Part shown: piece by piece, positions 1 to 6,320 of the stretch
How the letters are laid out: each line of letters opens with the position of its first letter
Position numbering within the stretch: position 1 is the stretch's first letter
DNA from: 2-01-FULL-33-17 sp964474375
Lineage (GTDB): Bacteria > Patescibacteriota > Minisyncoccia > Phycocordibacterales > UBA9973
Assembly: GCA_964474375.1 (NCBI GenBank)
Contig: CAYYSG010000017.1
Span: 1-15,419 of the forward strand
Length of the DNA stretch: 15,419 bases
Direction of reading: 5' to 3'
The notes under the pieces: generated by a model
What the model was told of the DNA's origin: nothing
What the model saw: only the letters and a program-made list of their open reading frames with translations
Database searches by the model: none
Translations under genes and position numbers: made by a program

Positions 1-350
1 TCATTACACATTTTAAAGCAAGTTTCTTCTTCCTCTTCCTCAGAATCTTCTCCAAAAGCATCTGACATTAATAAATCCAGCAAGCTGGATCCCATAAAAG
101 GACCAACAACATGCATGACCCTGATTTTACCTTTTGGCCCATCATCCCAAGGTAGTTCATTTTTGGCGAAAATGGCGTCACGGAATTCAGAAAATTCCTC
201 CTTTGTGATTTTATTCTGTTTCTCCATATCCACAATGCCTTCAAAAGCATCTTTTTTGGAAGTAAACTCAATGCTTTTGCCTCCGTTAGGGAAAATGATT
301 ACAGCTTCTGTACCGTTGTTAAGGAATTCGATTTTTGATTTTTTGTTCAT
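1..350 (-). CDS. Hypothetical protein, partial (C-terminus beyond left edge)
   Basis: The frame opens at ATG 350-348 and stays open to the left edge, giving 116 residues with no stop, so the gene continues outside the window. I do not recognise the family. Residues 1-62 look like a small alpha/beta domain rich in Lys and Glu. Residues 74-97 are more hydrophobic (RVMHVVGPFMGSSLLDLL). They are followed by an acidic run (EDSEEEEEE, 101-109) and two cysteines four residues apart (C111, C115). No signal peptide is seen. The start is supported by a strong promoter about 24 bases upstream, with a predicted leader of roughly 17 bases lacking a Shine-Dalgarno sequence. The gene is transcribed separately from dedA upstream. 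The call as a real gene is fairly sure; the function is unknown. Confidence 0.7.
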   Translation of the reverse strand, partial: MNKKSKIEFLNNGTEAVIIFPNGGKSIEFTSKKDAFEGIVDMEKQNKITKEEFSEFRDAIFAKNELPWDDGPKGKIRVMHVVGPFMGSSLLDLLMSDAFGEDSEEEEEETCFKMCN

Positions 351-373
351 ATATATTTAAATTTATTGCTTAT

Positions 374-402
374 ATCATAGCATAAATAGATATATATGTC
401 AA
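374..402 (-). promoter_or_regulatory. Sigma70-type promoter of the left-edge gene
   Basis: On the minus strand there is a perfect -35 TTGACA (402-397), a 17-base spacer, and -10 TATGAT (379-374) preceded by TGC, which makes it an extended -10. Transcription should start near 367, leaving a leader of about 17 bases before ATG 350. It is the only promoter in the window with a consensus -35. Confidence 0.75.
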
Positions 403-447
403 ATAAATTTTCCTTGATAGGAACACTCCATATCTCTTCCTTAATTT

Positions 448-1044
448 TTATTTCCTTCTTTTCTTTAAATAAGTCCGAGTGAATACAATAATAACTGACA
501 GCACTAGTACACACAGTATTACAACTATGGCTTTGTCACCGATGAATTTAGTCAGGATATTACCTGCGTAAACTCCAGCAAACGACCATAATAGTGACCC
601 AATGAAACTGTACAGCATATACCGGCGGGTTTTGATGCCTCGCGCGGCCGCAAATATGGACGGAGTAGACCTAACCACTGGCAAGAGTTTGCCAAATATT
701 GCAACTATAGCGATATGCCTGTCGAAAAGGTCCCAAGTCTTCTGATATTTTTCATGAGTAGTTATTTTTTTGATCCAGCGATGTTCCTTGAATTTACGTC
801 CCAGGAAAAATCCTGTCATGTCACCCAAGAAGCTACCTATAGCAATAGTCAGAAACGCTGCCATTGGTTTAAAAACCCCTGTGGCTGACAAACTACCGGC
901 AAGTAGCGCAATGGTACCACCTGGCAATATAGACCCAACTACAGGTAAACCTTCGGCATACGAAAATAAGAAAATCGTAATTATTTGTAATAATGGCGAA
1001 ATGCTTAATGTAAACGAAATTACTTGTTCTGAAAATGCTTCCAT
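448..1044 (-). CDS. DedA/VTT-family (SNARE-associated) membrane protein
   Basis: This 198-residue multi-pass membrane protein has the DedA (VTT domain) layout. An acidic residue sits before the first re-entrant region (E31-G-L-P), with PG at 41-42. Next comes the glycine-rich stretch G70-S-F-L-G-D75 followed by G82-R83. The second signature is FGKLLPVVR (117-125), with G136 after it. Further hydrophobic segments lie at about 145-165 and 170-190, and the tail is basic (KKRRK). Family members are linked to lipid scrambling or flippase activity and membrane homeostasis; the substrate cannot be told from sequence, and a link to undecaprenyl phosphate is only an inference from the wall-synthesis neighbours. 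The gene follows murF after 7 bases and is probably co-transcribed with it. A GATAAT lies 6 bases before the ATG, but it has no TG extension and overlaps the murF stop. Confidence 0.85.
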   Translation of the reverse strand: MEAFSEQVISFTLSISPLLQIITIFLFSYAEGLPVVGSILPGGTIALLAGSLSATGVFKPMAAFLTIAIGSFLGDMTGFFLGRKFKEHRWIKKITTHEKYQKTWDLFDRHIAIVAIFGKLLPVVRSTPSIFAAARGIKTRRYMLYSFIGSLLWSFAGVYAGNILTKFIGDKAIVVILCVLVLSVIIVFTRTYLKKRRK

Positions 1045-1051
1045 TATTTAA

Positions 1052-2341
1052 TTATCTTTTTTGCCATTCAACATCCTGACGGACTAATAGTTCGTGTGCT
1101 TTTTCTTTATCCAAAATAAGTTCGTAAACTAATTTTTCCATTCTTATACCTTGGGAACCTTTGACCAAAACAGTGTCACCTATTTTTAGTATCTTCTTCA
1201 GATTCGGTAATATGTCCATAGGGTTGTCAGTATAAGTTATTTTAGTTTTAGGATATTTAGATGCCAACATAAAATCATAAGCATATTTCATACGGGGTCC
1301 AACTAGAAAAAGTGAATCAAGCTTTTGGTCTTTTAGGAACGCACCCAGATTTTCATGGACTTCTTTTGTCATTTTACCTAAATCAAGCATATCACCCAGT
1401 ACTGCAATATGGCGCCCAGGAGTATCGATACTAACCAAAGTCTCTATAGCTGCCTCCATAGCGGCAGGAGATGCATTGTACGAATCATCCAGCACCAGTG
1501 TGTTGTTCTCACCTACTAGCGGGTTCAGGCGGCCTACAGTCGGCTTTAGGGTCATCATACTAGCAGCTACAGTAGCCAAGTCATATCCCAAATAGTCCGC
1601 TACGGCCATTGTAAACAAAACTCCATAAATTTGGTGTCTAGCAATAAACCCCGGAGCAAAAACCGAATAACTATTCTCACATACTGACACAACGAACCGC
1701 ATACCATACTGGCCTTCGATTGTGACGACTCTTTCGATACTAGTTGCCCGGACGTCTGACTCAGGATGAAACCCAATTGAAATTACTTTGTGTAATGATT
1801 CTTTTGCAATGTCGTATACATATTCGCTATCACGGTTCAGAACTAGGACTCCATTTTTCCTAGTGTGTTTAGCTAACATGCTTTTTTCATCCACGATGGC
1901 TTGCCGTGTACCGAAAAATTCAATATGTACAGGAACTTCGGGTATATGAGTAATCACTGACACGTTGGGCTTTAGCCATTTGGCAATGCGCTCGATGTCA
2001 CCTGGAAAACGTGTACCGACTTCTAGTACCAAAACTTTAGGATATTCGGAACTTACTACAATACGAAGTCCCTTTAAAATAACATTTAGCCATCCAACTA
2101 CACTACCCCACGGATTTTCTGTATTTATAATAGACAGTGGTACGCCAAAATCGCTGTTAAAGCTCTTATCAGCCCGTCCAACACTAGTAACAGACGCCAG
2201 ACCATGAGCCACAACATCTTTGGTGGTTGTTTTGCCGACTGAACCCGTAATAGCTACTACATTCGGCTTGTGTCTTTTCAGTATCAGGATACAAACCCAT
2301 CTTAGCAATATTATTATTATTTTCTTTATTACGTTATTCAT
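1052..2341 (-). CDS. murF: UDP-MurNAc-tripeptide D-Ala-D-Ala ligase (MurF-type), membrane-anchored, N-terminal domain missing
   Basis: This 429-residue Mur ligase joins D-Ala-D-Ala to the UDP-MurNAc tripeptide using ATP. Visible motifs are the P-loop GSVGKTTTK (33-41), HIEFFGTRQAIVDEKSML (139-156) typical of the MurF central domain, GRL (270-272), DDSYNASPAAMEA (285-297), VLGDMLDLG (314-322), and VKGSQGIRMEKLV (393-405), which corresponds to the MurF C-terminal KGS motif. The usual N-terminal substrate-binding domain of about 80 residues is absent. Instead, residues 5-22 form a hydrophobic, likely transmembrane helix directly before the P-loop strand, which suggests membrane attachment. The gene lies 20 bases after ftsI in the dcw cluster and has its own -10 element ending 8 bases before the ATG. 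A related Mur ligase of altered specificity is possible; MurF is the best fit from motifs and position. Confidence 0.85.
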   Translation of the reverse strand: MNNVIKKIIIILLRWVCILILKRHKPNVVAITGSVGKTTTKDVVAHGLASVTSVGRADKSFNSDFGVPLSIINTENPWGSVVGWLNVILKGLRIVVSSEYPKVLVLEVGTRFPGDIERIAKWLKPNVSVITHIPEVPVHIEFFGTRQAIVDEKSMLAKHTRKNGVLVLNRDSEYVYDIAKESLHKVISIGFHPESDVRATSIERVVTIEGQYGMRFVVSVCENSYSVFAPGFIARHQIYGVLFTMAVADYLGYDLATVAASMMTLKPTVGRLNPLVGENNTLVLDDSYNASPAAMEAAIETLVSIDTPGRHIAVLGDMLDLGKMTKEVHENLGAFLKDQKLDSLFLVGPRMKYAYDFMLASKYPKTKITYTDNPMDILPNLKKILKIGDTVLVKGSQGIRMEKLVYELILDKEKAHELLVRQDVEWQKR

Positions 2342-2349
2342 GCCTATTT

Positions 2350-2357
2350 ATTATACA
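2350..2357 (-). promoter_or_regulatory. -10 element of murF, predicted leaderless
   Basis: TGTATAAT on the minus strand lies between the ftsI stop and murF. It ends 8 bases before ATG 2341, so the transcript should begin within about two bases of the start codon. No -35 is recognisable. It would let murF-dedA be expressed separately from ftsI. Confidence 0.55.
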
Positions 2358-2361
2358 TTAA

Positions 2362-4047
2362 TTACCGGTCTGGTAATATCTTTCCATAGGATATCATAAA
2401 TCGCAAATATGAAAAAAGTGGCTTGGAAAGCGACGCGGATGCGTATTCTACGCCTTTGGGGTACACATTGTATAAAAATACCAAATATTTCGGGTTACTA
2501 GCTGGCAGGTATGCAAACATACTATGTAAATACCGGTCATCATAGTACCCACCGTTAGGTGATGCAATTTGCGCAGTACCGGTCTTTGCAGCTACGCTAT
2601 GATGAGGGAAAGCTAATGTTCCGTTCAGCAAATTAGTATCTACAACATGAGTCAAGACTGTACTAATTGTGTCCGCAGCATCTTTAGAAATAGCTCGGTC
2701 TAAATATTCGGGCTCGAATTCTTTTATTGTTTTACCATCGGGTGTACGGATTTCTAAACCAACATGAGGGTTTACTGGTACGCCATCATTTGCCAATGCG
2801 GAAAATGCTCGCAGTGCTTGAACCGGAGTAACCGCAAATCCTTGACCGAATGATGCGGAAGCAAATTCTATTTCTCTATTTGAATCCCAGTTTGTAGTTA
2901 ACGAGCCCGTCTCGCTAGGCAGGTCGATGCCGGTCTTCTGCCTGAATCCATACGATGTAAGATACTTCTTCATATTCGACTGACCTAATTCCCCAGCTAT
3001 CATAACCATACCTGTGTTTAGTGACTGACCCAATATAGTACGAATATCTACTAACCCACGGCCTTTTTTATCAAAGTTATGGATTGTTTCTATGCCGACT
3101 TTGATACTACCTGTGTCCATGTATTTTGTATCAGGGTTTATAACACCAGCATCAAAACCAGCAGCCACAACTAACGGTTTCATTACAGAACCAAATTCAT
3201 ATATTTTAGAAACAGATGGGTTTATAAATTCAGACTCACTTTCAACATCAGAAATATCATTCGGATCAAATGACGGAGTATAAGCCATAGCTAAAATGCG
3301 TCCAGTTTTCGGGTCCATAACTATACCACCGACACCTTCGGAACTATACATATCCTGAACATCCAGTATGGTTTTTTCCAAAGCTACTTGGATTTCCGGC
3401 TCAAGAGATGTAACTATATCCATACGGTCACTGCCTCCGGTACGCAAATGACGAAAAGCCGCAGCAAAAGGATTCACCCGCCCTAGTGACGCCGGCGGAG
3501 TTAGGTATTCTTCATAATATTTTTCCAGCCCATAGACTCCTTGTTCGTAGTCTTTGACATGAGCCACGAGCCCTAGTACGTGCGCGGCTTTATTACCACC
3601 CGGGTATGAACGCCATGACTCACGCGACAAAAAAACTCCGGATATTTTAGCTTTGATTAATTTATCCGCAGCATCTTTCGGAATACGATGTGCTATTTCT
3701 TCATAAGGATCGTTTTTCTTTTCCATTTTTGCATAGAAAAGATCTTTATCGATACTGTAAATGTTGTTTATTAATTCAAAAGTCTTATCGGGGTTGTTGA
3801 TTGTCCTAGGTGAAATAGCCAAAAGGTATCCACTGTTCATAGTAGCTGCGGAAATTAGTGCACCGTCCTCTCTTTGAAAATATATACTACCTCGGGGTTC
3901 CGACTGGTCACGTCCGGCTATGTATTGTCCTTCGCCTTTTTCTTTATAGTAAGCAGAATTAAGAACTTGAATATAAAAAAGTCTCGCAACAACAGCAAAA
4001 AACATCAGAATTATAAATATAGCCAATATCCGGATGCGTTTTTGCAT
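2362..4047 (-). CDS. ftsI: Septal-type class B penicillin-binding protein (peptidoglycan transpeptidase)
   Basis: This 561-residue class B PBP cross-links peptidoglycan, probably at the division septum. An N-terminal membrane anchor at about 5-29 follows a short basic cytoplasmic tail. The pedestal domain starts with PRGSIY (51-56) and includes the conserved HVLG (156-159) and GLEKYYEEYL (173-182) segments. The transpeptidase domain has all three active-site motifs: S287-V-M-K290 with the catalytic serine, S342-L-N344 and K488-T-G490. Length is normal for FtsI or PBP2B without PASTA domains. Septal identity rests on position directly after the rsmH and ftsL-like genes; sequence alone would only say class B PBP. 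The start at 4047 puts the basic tail and anchor in the usual place. There are 12 bases between the upstream stop and this ATG, with no Shine-Dalgarno sequence. Confidence 0.92.
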   Translation of the reverse strand: MQKRIRILAIFIILMFFAVVARLFYIQVLNSAYYKEKGEGQYIAGRDQSEPRGSIYFQREDGALISAATMNSGYLLAISPRTINNPDKTFELINNIYSIDKDLFYAKMEKKNDPYEEIAHRIPKDAADKLIKAKISGVFLSRESWRSYPGGNKAAHVLGLVAHVKDYEQGVYGLEKYYEEYLTPPASLGRVNPFAAAFRHLRTGGSDRMDIVTSLEPEIQVALEKTILDVQDMYSSEGVGGIVMDPKTGRILAMAYTPSFDPNDISDVESESEFINPSVSKIYEFGSVMKPLVVAAGFDAGVINPDTKYMDTGSIKVGIETIHNFDKKGRGLVDIRTILGQSLNTGMVMIAGELGQSNMKKYLTSYGFRQKTGIDLPSETGSLTTNWDSNREIEFASASFGQGFAVTPVQALRAFSALANDGVPVNPHVGLEIRTPDGKTIKEFEPEYLDRAISKDAADTISTVLTHVVDTNLLNGTLAFPHHSVAAKTGTAQIASPNGGYYDDRYLHSMFAYLPASNPKYLVFLYNVYPKGVEYASASLSKPLFSYLRFMISYGKILPDR

Positions 4048-4059
4048 ATGCTATGTATT

Positions 4060-4392
4060 TTAATTCCTAGAATCCAAAACAGCAACTTGTTTTGAATTAT
4101 CTGAAGAATCAGTTACATATGCTATGTTTTCAGGTTCAGCAAAATTAGCTTTGGATTCAGTTTCCAGAGCCATCATATTTTCTACGCTCATGTAGCTTAG
4201 TTCTACTTGACCTAATTCGGTTTTTGAATCTTCAACTATTTTAGAAGTATTACGCAGTGTTACAACATTTGCTGCAGTTAGACCAAGTAAAATAACATAC
4301 GAAAACATACAAAAAACACTACCACCCACAAGAGCACGGTTTATTTTGTTTAGCTTTTCTGTATTTTTTATTATTTCTATTTTATTATTCAT
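4060..4392 (-). CDS. FtsL-like bitopic division protein (by position and topology)
   Basis: This 110-residue protein has a short charged N-terminus, one transmembrane helix at about 20-45 (LVGGSVFCMFSYVILLGL within it) and an outer segment of about 65 residues that could be partly helical. That topology, and the place between rsmH and ftsI, match FtsL, a divisome protein that pairs with DivIC/FtsB and supports the septal PBP. FtsL sequences diverge too much for recognition by eye, and no clear leucine zipper is seen, so the name rests on context. The ATG overlaps the rsmH stop as ATGA (4392-4389), which implies translational coupling. Confidence 0.75.
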   Translation of the reverse strand: MNNKIEIIKNTEKLNKINRALVGGSVFCMFSYVILLGLTAANVVTLRNTSKIVEDSKTELGQVELSYMSVENMMALETESKANFAEPENIAYVTDSSDNSKQVAVLDSRN

Positions 4393-5273
4393 ACTTTTTC
4401 TATTATTCGGAGCTTGCTACTGCGAGCTCTGGGGTTATCTTCTAATTCGGCGTCACTGGGCACGATTGGTTTTTTAGTTATCAGCTTGTATTCGCCACTA
4501 TCACCCAATGTTCTAAATTTTTGTTTAACTATACGGTCTTCTAACGAATGGAATGTAATAACCAGTATTCGACCACCCGAAGCAAGTAATTTCGGCAAAT
4601 CATCCAATGCTTTGATTAATGATGTTAGTTCACCGTTAATGGCTATTCTGATGGCTTGAAAAGTTTTAGTAGCTGGGTGTACCCGTCCGAACCTGCTGTG
4701 TACTGGATAAGCCGAGTAAACTATATCTCGTAATTCAAATGTTGTTTCGATTGGTTTTTCTTCTCTTTTGGATACTATTTTACTAGCGATGCGTTTAGCG
4801 TATTTTTCCTCGCCTAGCTCTATCAGGACTTCGGTTAATTCATCTTCGGAAACAGTATTTATATATTCTTTAGCAGTGTCTATGTCTTTACCATCAAGAC
4901 GCATATTAAGAGGTGCATCAAACCGGAAAGAAAAACCCCTAGTAGCATCATCAAGCTGCATAGAACTAACACCAAGATCCAGCAATATAGTACTGATGTT
5001 GTTTATGTTATGGTTTTCTAAAAATTTAGCAGCTTCGGTATAGTTGGATTCAACAAAATGCACACATGGGTACCCAATGAGTCTTTCTTTTGCTACAACC
5101 AAAGCTTTTTCATCAACATCGAAACCATAATAACCAGTTATGTCATTTTTATAACCTAAATACGCATTTGCATGGCCACCTAGCCCCAAAGTACCATCAA
5201 CAACAATAGCTCCGTCTGGAAGATACGAATTGTGTAAGACTTCATGCATTAATACGCTTTTGTGTGTATACAT
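4389..5273 (-). CDS. rsmH: 16S rRNA (cytosine(1402)-N4)-methyltransferase
   Basis: This 294-residue RsmH (MraW) uses S-adenosylmethionine to methylate N4 of C1402 in the 16S rRNA decoding site. Signatures seen in order are the N-terminal HKSVLMHEVL (4-13), the SAM-binding DGTLGLGGH (26-34), LLDLGVSSMQLD (97-108), the substrate region HPATKTFQAIRI (199-210), FHSLEDRIVK (241-250), and the C-terminal NPRARSSKLR (280-289). The length is typical. The gene starts 3 bases after the mraZ stop and ends in the window's only TGA stop, which overlaps the ATG of the ftsL-like gene. The mraZ-rsmH-ftsL-ftsI order is the classical head of the dcw cluster, so co-transcription from the mraZ promoter is expected. 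Confidence 0.97.
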   Translation of the reverse strand: MYTHKSVLMHEVLHNSYLPDGAIVVDGTLGLGGHANAYLGYKNDITGYYGFDVDEKALVVAKERLIGYPCVHFVESNYTEAAKFLENHNINNISTILLDLGVSSMQLDDATRGFSFRFDAPLNMRLDGKDIDTAKEYINTVSEDELTEVLIELGEEKYAKRIASKIVSKREEKPIETTFELRDIVYSAYPVHSRFGRVHPATKTFQAIRIAINGELTSLIKALDDLPKLLASGGRILVITFHSLEDRIVKQKFRTLGDSGEYKLITKKPIVPSDAELEDNPRARSSKLRIIEKV

Positions 5274-5276
5274 ATA

Positions 5277-5711
5277 TTACAAAACCCCAAGGTCTCCTAA
5301 TGCTCCTGCTATTGTGTCGACCCCGGTTTCCACATTCTTCTTGTAAGAATTCCATTTTTCATCACTCCATATTTCCATTCTGGTTTTGACACCAATAAGA
5401 ACTACCTTTTGAGTTAAAAATGCCAAATTACGTAGATTCTCAGGAACCAAAATACGACCAGCAGAATCCACATCTAATTCCATTGCTTGGCCAAATAAAT
5501 AACGTGAGAATGATCGAGTGTTTTGTTCGAGCATCGAACCTGATGAGAGTTTGTCCGCGATACGGTCCCATTCTTTTTTAGTAAATAGGAAAAGACAAGA
5601 ATCTAGTCCTGGAGCAATAACAACACTCTTGCCTAGTTCTTTTCTAAGCTTGGTCGGAAGAGAAATTCTCTTCTTGTCGTCTAGTGTGTGTGTAAATTCT
5701 CCAATCAACAT
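5277..5711 (-). CDS. mraZ: Transcriptional regulator MraZ
   Basis: This 144-residue protein has two AbrB-like swapped-hairpin repeats, each with the DxxxR signature of MraZ: D11-D-K-K-R15 and D82-S-A-G-R86. The N-terminus MLIGEFTHTLD and the second-repeat context (MELDVDSAGRILVP, 77-90) are typical. MraZ forms a ring-shaped oligomer that binds tandem GTGG-containing repeats in front of its own gene and usually represses the dcw cluster. Four such boxes lie upstream on the same strand (5801-5757), so autoregulation is expected. It is the first gene of the mraZ-rsmH-ftsL-ftsI unit. A second -10-like hexamer (TATAAC) lies 11 bases before the ATG and could give a much shorter leader. Confidence 0.96.
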   Translation of the reverse strand: MLIGEFTHTLDDKKRISLPTKLRKELGKSVVIAPGLDSCLFLFTKKEWDRIADKLSSGSMLEQNTRSFSRYLFGQAMELDVDSAGRILVPENLRNLAFLTQKVVLIGVKTRMEIWSDEKWNSYKKNVETGVDTIAGALGDLGVL

Positions 5712-5756
5712 AAAATTCTTGTGTTATAAAGTTTTTTAAACAAATTACCTTGTCTA

Positions 5757-5801
5757 CCACTTTATCCCACTTGAATGTAATTATACACCACTTTGTCCCA
5801 C
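5757..5801 (-). promoter_or_regulatory. MraZ operator: four GTGG boxes in two pairs
   Basis: Minus-strand GTGG cores begin at 5801, 5791, 5770 and 5760. Within each pair the spacing is 10 bases, and the gap between inner boxes is 21 bases, so all four fall on nearly the same helix face. The contexts are TTGTGGGACA, AAGTGGTGTA, AAGTGGGATA and AAGTGGTAGA, so the pairs are a near repeat, GTGGGAYAAAGTGGT, 31 bases apart. This matches the tandem-repeat operators known for MraZ. The candidate -10 of mraZ occupies the slot where a middle box would lie. Confidence 0.8.
5780..5787 (-). promoter_or_regulatory. -10 element of the mraZ operon
   Basis: TGTATAAT on the minus strand lies between the two MraZ box pairs, with a predicted start near 5773 and a leader of about 60 bases that carries the downstream pair. 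No consensus -35 is seen; the upstream pair covers the spacer and -35 position. Bound MraZ would overlap RNA polymerase contacts, consistent with repression. Confidence 0.6.
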
Positions 5802-5816
5802 AATGCTACAAACTAG

Positions 5817-5825
5817 TTATCCACA
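5817..5825 (+). promoter_or_regulatory. Perfect DnaA box TTATCCACA
   Basis: TTATCCACA matches the strict DnaA consensus TTATNCACA. It lies in the divergent region 16 bases from the outermost MraZ box. It is a single copy with no AT-rich unwinding array around it, so it reads as a possible regulatory site, not as an origin. DnaA is known to influence the equivalent ftsL operon in Bacillus subtilis. Confidence 0.45.
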
Positions 5826-5882
5826 AAGTATGAATTTACATGGTTTTTGCGGACTAGACAATAATAAATAAAAAGTGTAAAG

Positions 5883-5888
5883 TATAAA
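5883..5888 (+). promoter_or_regulatory. Possible -10 of the two-gene small operon
   Basis: TATAAA ends 8 bases before ATG 5897, the same geometry as several minus-strand leaderless starts here, but without a TG extension. A TAGACA at 5855-5860 resembles a -35 but stands 22 bases away, which is too far. Confidence 0.35.
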
Positions 5889-5896
5889 GAAATAAA

Positions 5897-6112
5897 ATGC
5901 GTATGAGTACAATATTACAAACAGAGGAATTACTTATGGATCTACAAGAAGCAATCATCCGAGGAGAACTTTGCCCCAAAAGAGACAGGGTCTTCGCTGA
6001 AATGGCTGCTTATATGAAAGCCGACCTAAATGAAGCCATAGAAAAATCTCAGGAAATCATAAAACCCCTGCCAGATTCAAAAACTGATCTTTATGTACCT
6101 TTTGCAATATAG
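5897..6112 (+). CDS. Small hypothetical protein
   Basis: This 71-residue, probably helical, soluble protein has no signal peptide or membrane segment. I do not recognise it. The middle is rich in Glu, Lys and Ala (EKSQEIIKPL near 49-58), and the single cysteine is at 26. The start could be M1 or M3 (ATG 5903); M1 lies 8 bases after a TATAAA. It diverges from mraZ and shares with it a 185-base regulatory region holding the MraZ boxes and a DnaA box, so it might be co-regulated with the dcw cluster; this is inference. It is followed after 4 bases by another small gene, and the two probably form one transcript. Confidence 0.6.
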   Translation: MRMSTILQTEELLMDLQEAIIRGELCPKRDRVFAEMAAYMKADLNEAIEKSQEIIKPLPDSKTDLYVPFAI

Positions 6113-6116
6113 AATT

Positions 6117-6287
6117 ATGGAAAATACAGAAACCCTACCACTACCTAATGCTAATGCAAAAGAAATCCAAGAATTTTGGAAAAAAGCAGAAAAAGAACAC
6201 GGTAAAAAATTTTTATGCACACCTAGCTTTAAAAAATTATACCCGTATGGCTACCCTAACAAAGTTTTAACAATGTTAAACAAATAA
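6117..6287 (+). CDS. Small hypothetical protein
   Basis: This 56-residue, lysine-rich protein is of unknown function. The ATG at 6117 is preferred over the in-frame ATG at 6093, because the latter lies inside the preceding gene, whose stop ends at 6112. The N-terminus TETLPLPNANAKEIQEFWKK suggests a short lead followed by an amphipathic helix. The C-terminal half is rich in aromatic residues and proline (PSFKKLYPYGYP, 40-51). No membrane segment is seen. It is followed by a strong terminator hairpin 4 bases after the stop, which supports it as the last gene of a real two-gene transcript. Confidence 0.55.
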   Translation: MENTETLPLPNANAKEIQEFWKKAEKEHGKKFLCTPSFKKLYPYGYPNKVLTMLNK

Positions 6288-6291
6288 TAAA

Positions 6292-6320
6292 AAACCCGCT
6301 AGATAGCGGGTTTCTTTTTT
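6292..6320. terminator. Bidirectional intrinsic terminator between the small operon and lysS
   Basis: A 9-bp stem AAACCCGCT/AGCGGGTTT (6292-6300 and 6305-6313) has loop AGAT and is followed by CTTTTTT on the plus strand. Read on the minus strand, the hairpin is followed by TTTTTTATTATTT. It therefore serves both the plus-strand small genes and lysS, whose stop codon begins inside the T run. Confidence 0.9.

Noticed and set aside
68..271. Minus-strand 67-codon reading frame at the left edge
   Set aside because: It lies in another frame inside the open, promoter-preceded frame that starts at 350; that longer frame is the better gene.
401..425. Possible terminator after dedA (TTCC/GGAA hairpin)
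   Set aside because: The stem is only 4 bp without a clean T run; no convincing terminator is visible after dedA.
1051..1056. GATAAT 6 bases before dedA
   Set aside because: The spacing fits the leaderless pattern, but it has no TG extension, is a weaker -10 match and overlaps the murF stop; read-through from murF explains expression.
4045..4127. 12-base repeat CATATGCTATGT near the ftsL-like/ftsI junction
   Set aside because: There are two copies about 70 bases apart, one across the ftsI start and one inside the ftsL-like gene; no third copy or structure, probably chance.
4389..4391. Recoded UGA (code 25 as in Gracilibacteria or Absconditabacteria)
   Set aside because: TGA here ends a full-length RsmH at the expected place and overlaps the next start; no gene in the window needs UGA read as an amino acid.
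5740..5896. Origin of replication
   Set aside because: There is only one DnaA box, with no box cluster, unwinding element or dnaA/dnaN neighbours.
6093..6116. Earlier in-frame ATG for the second small plus-strand gene
   Set aside because: It overlaps the preceding gene, while ATG 6117 follows that gene's stop by 4 bases.
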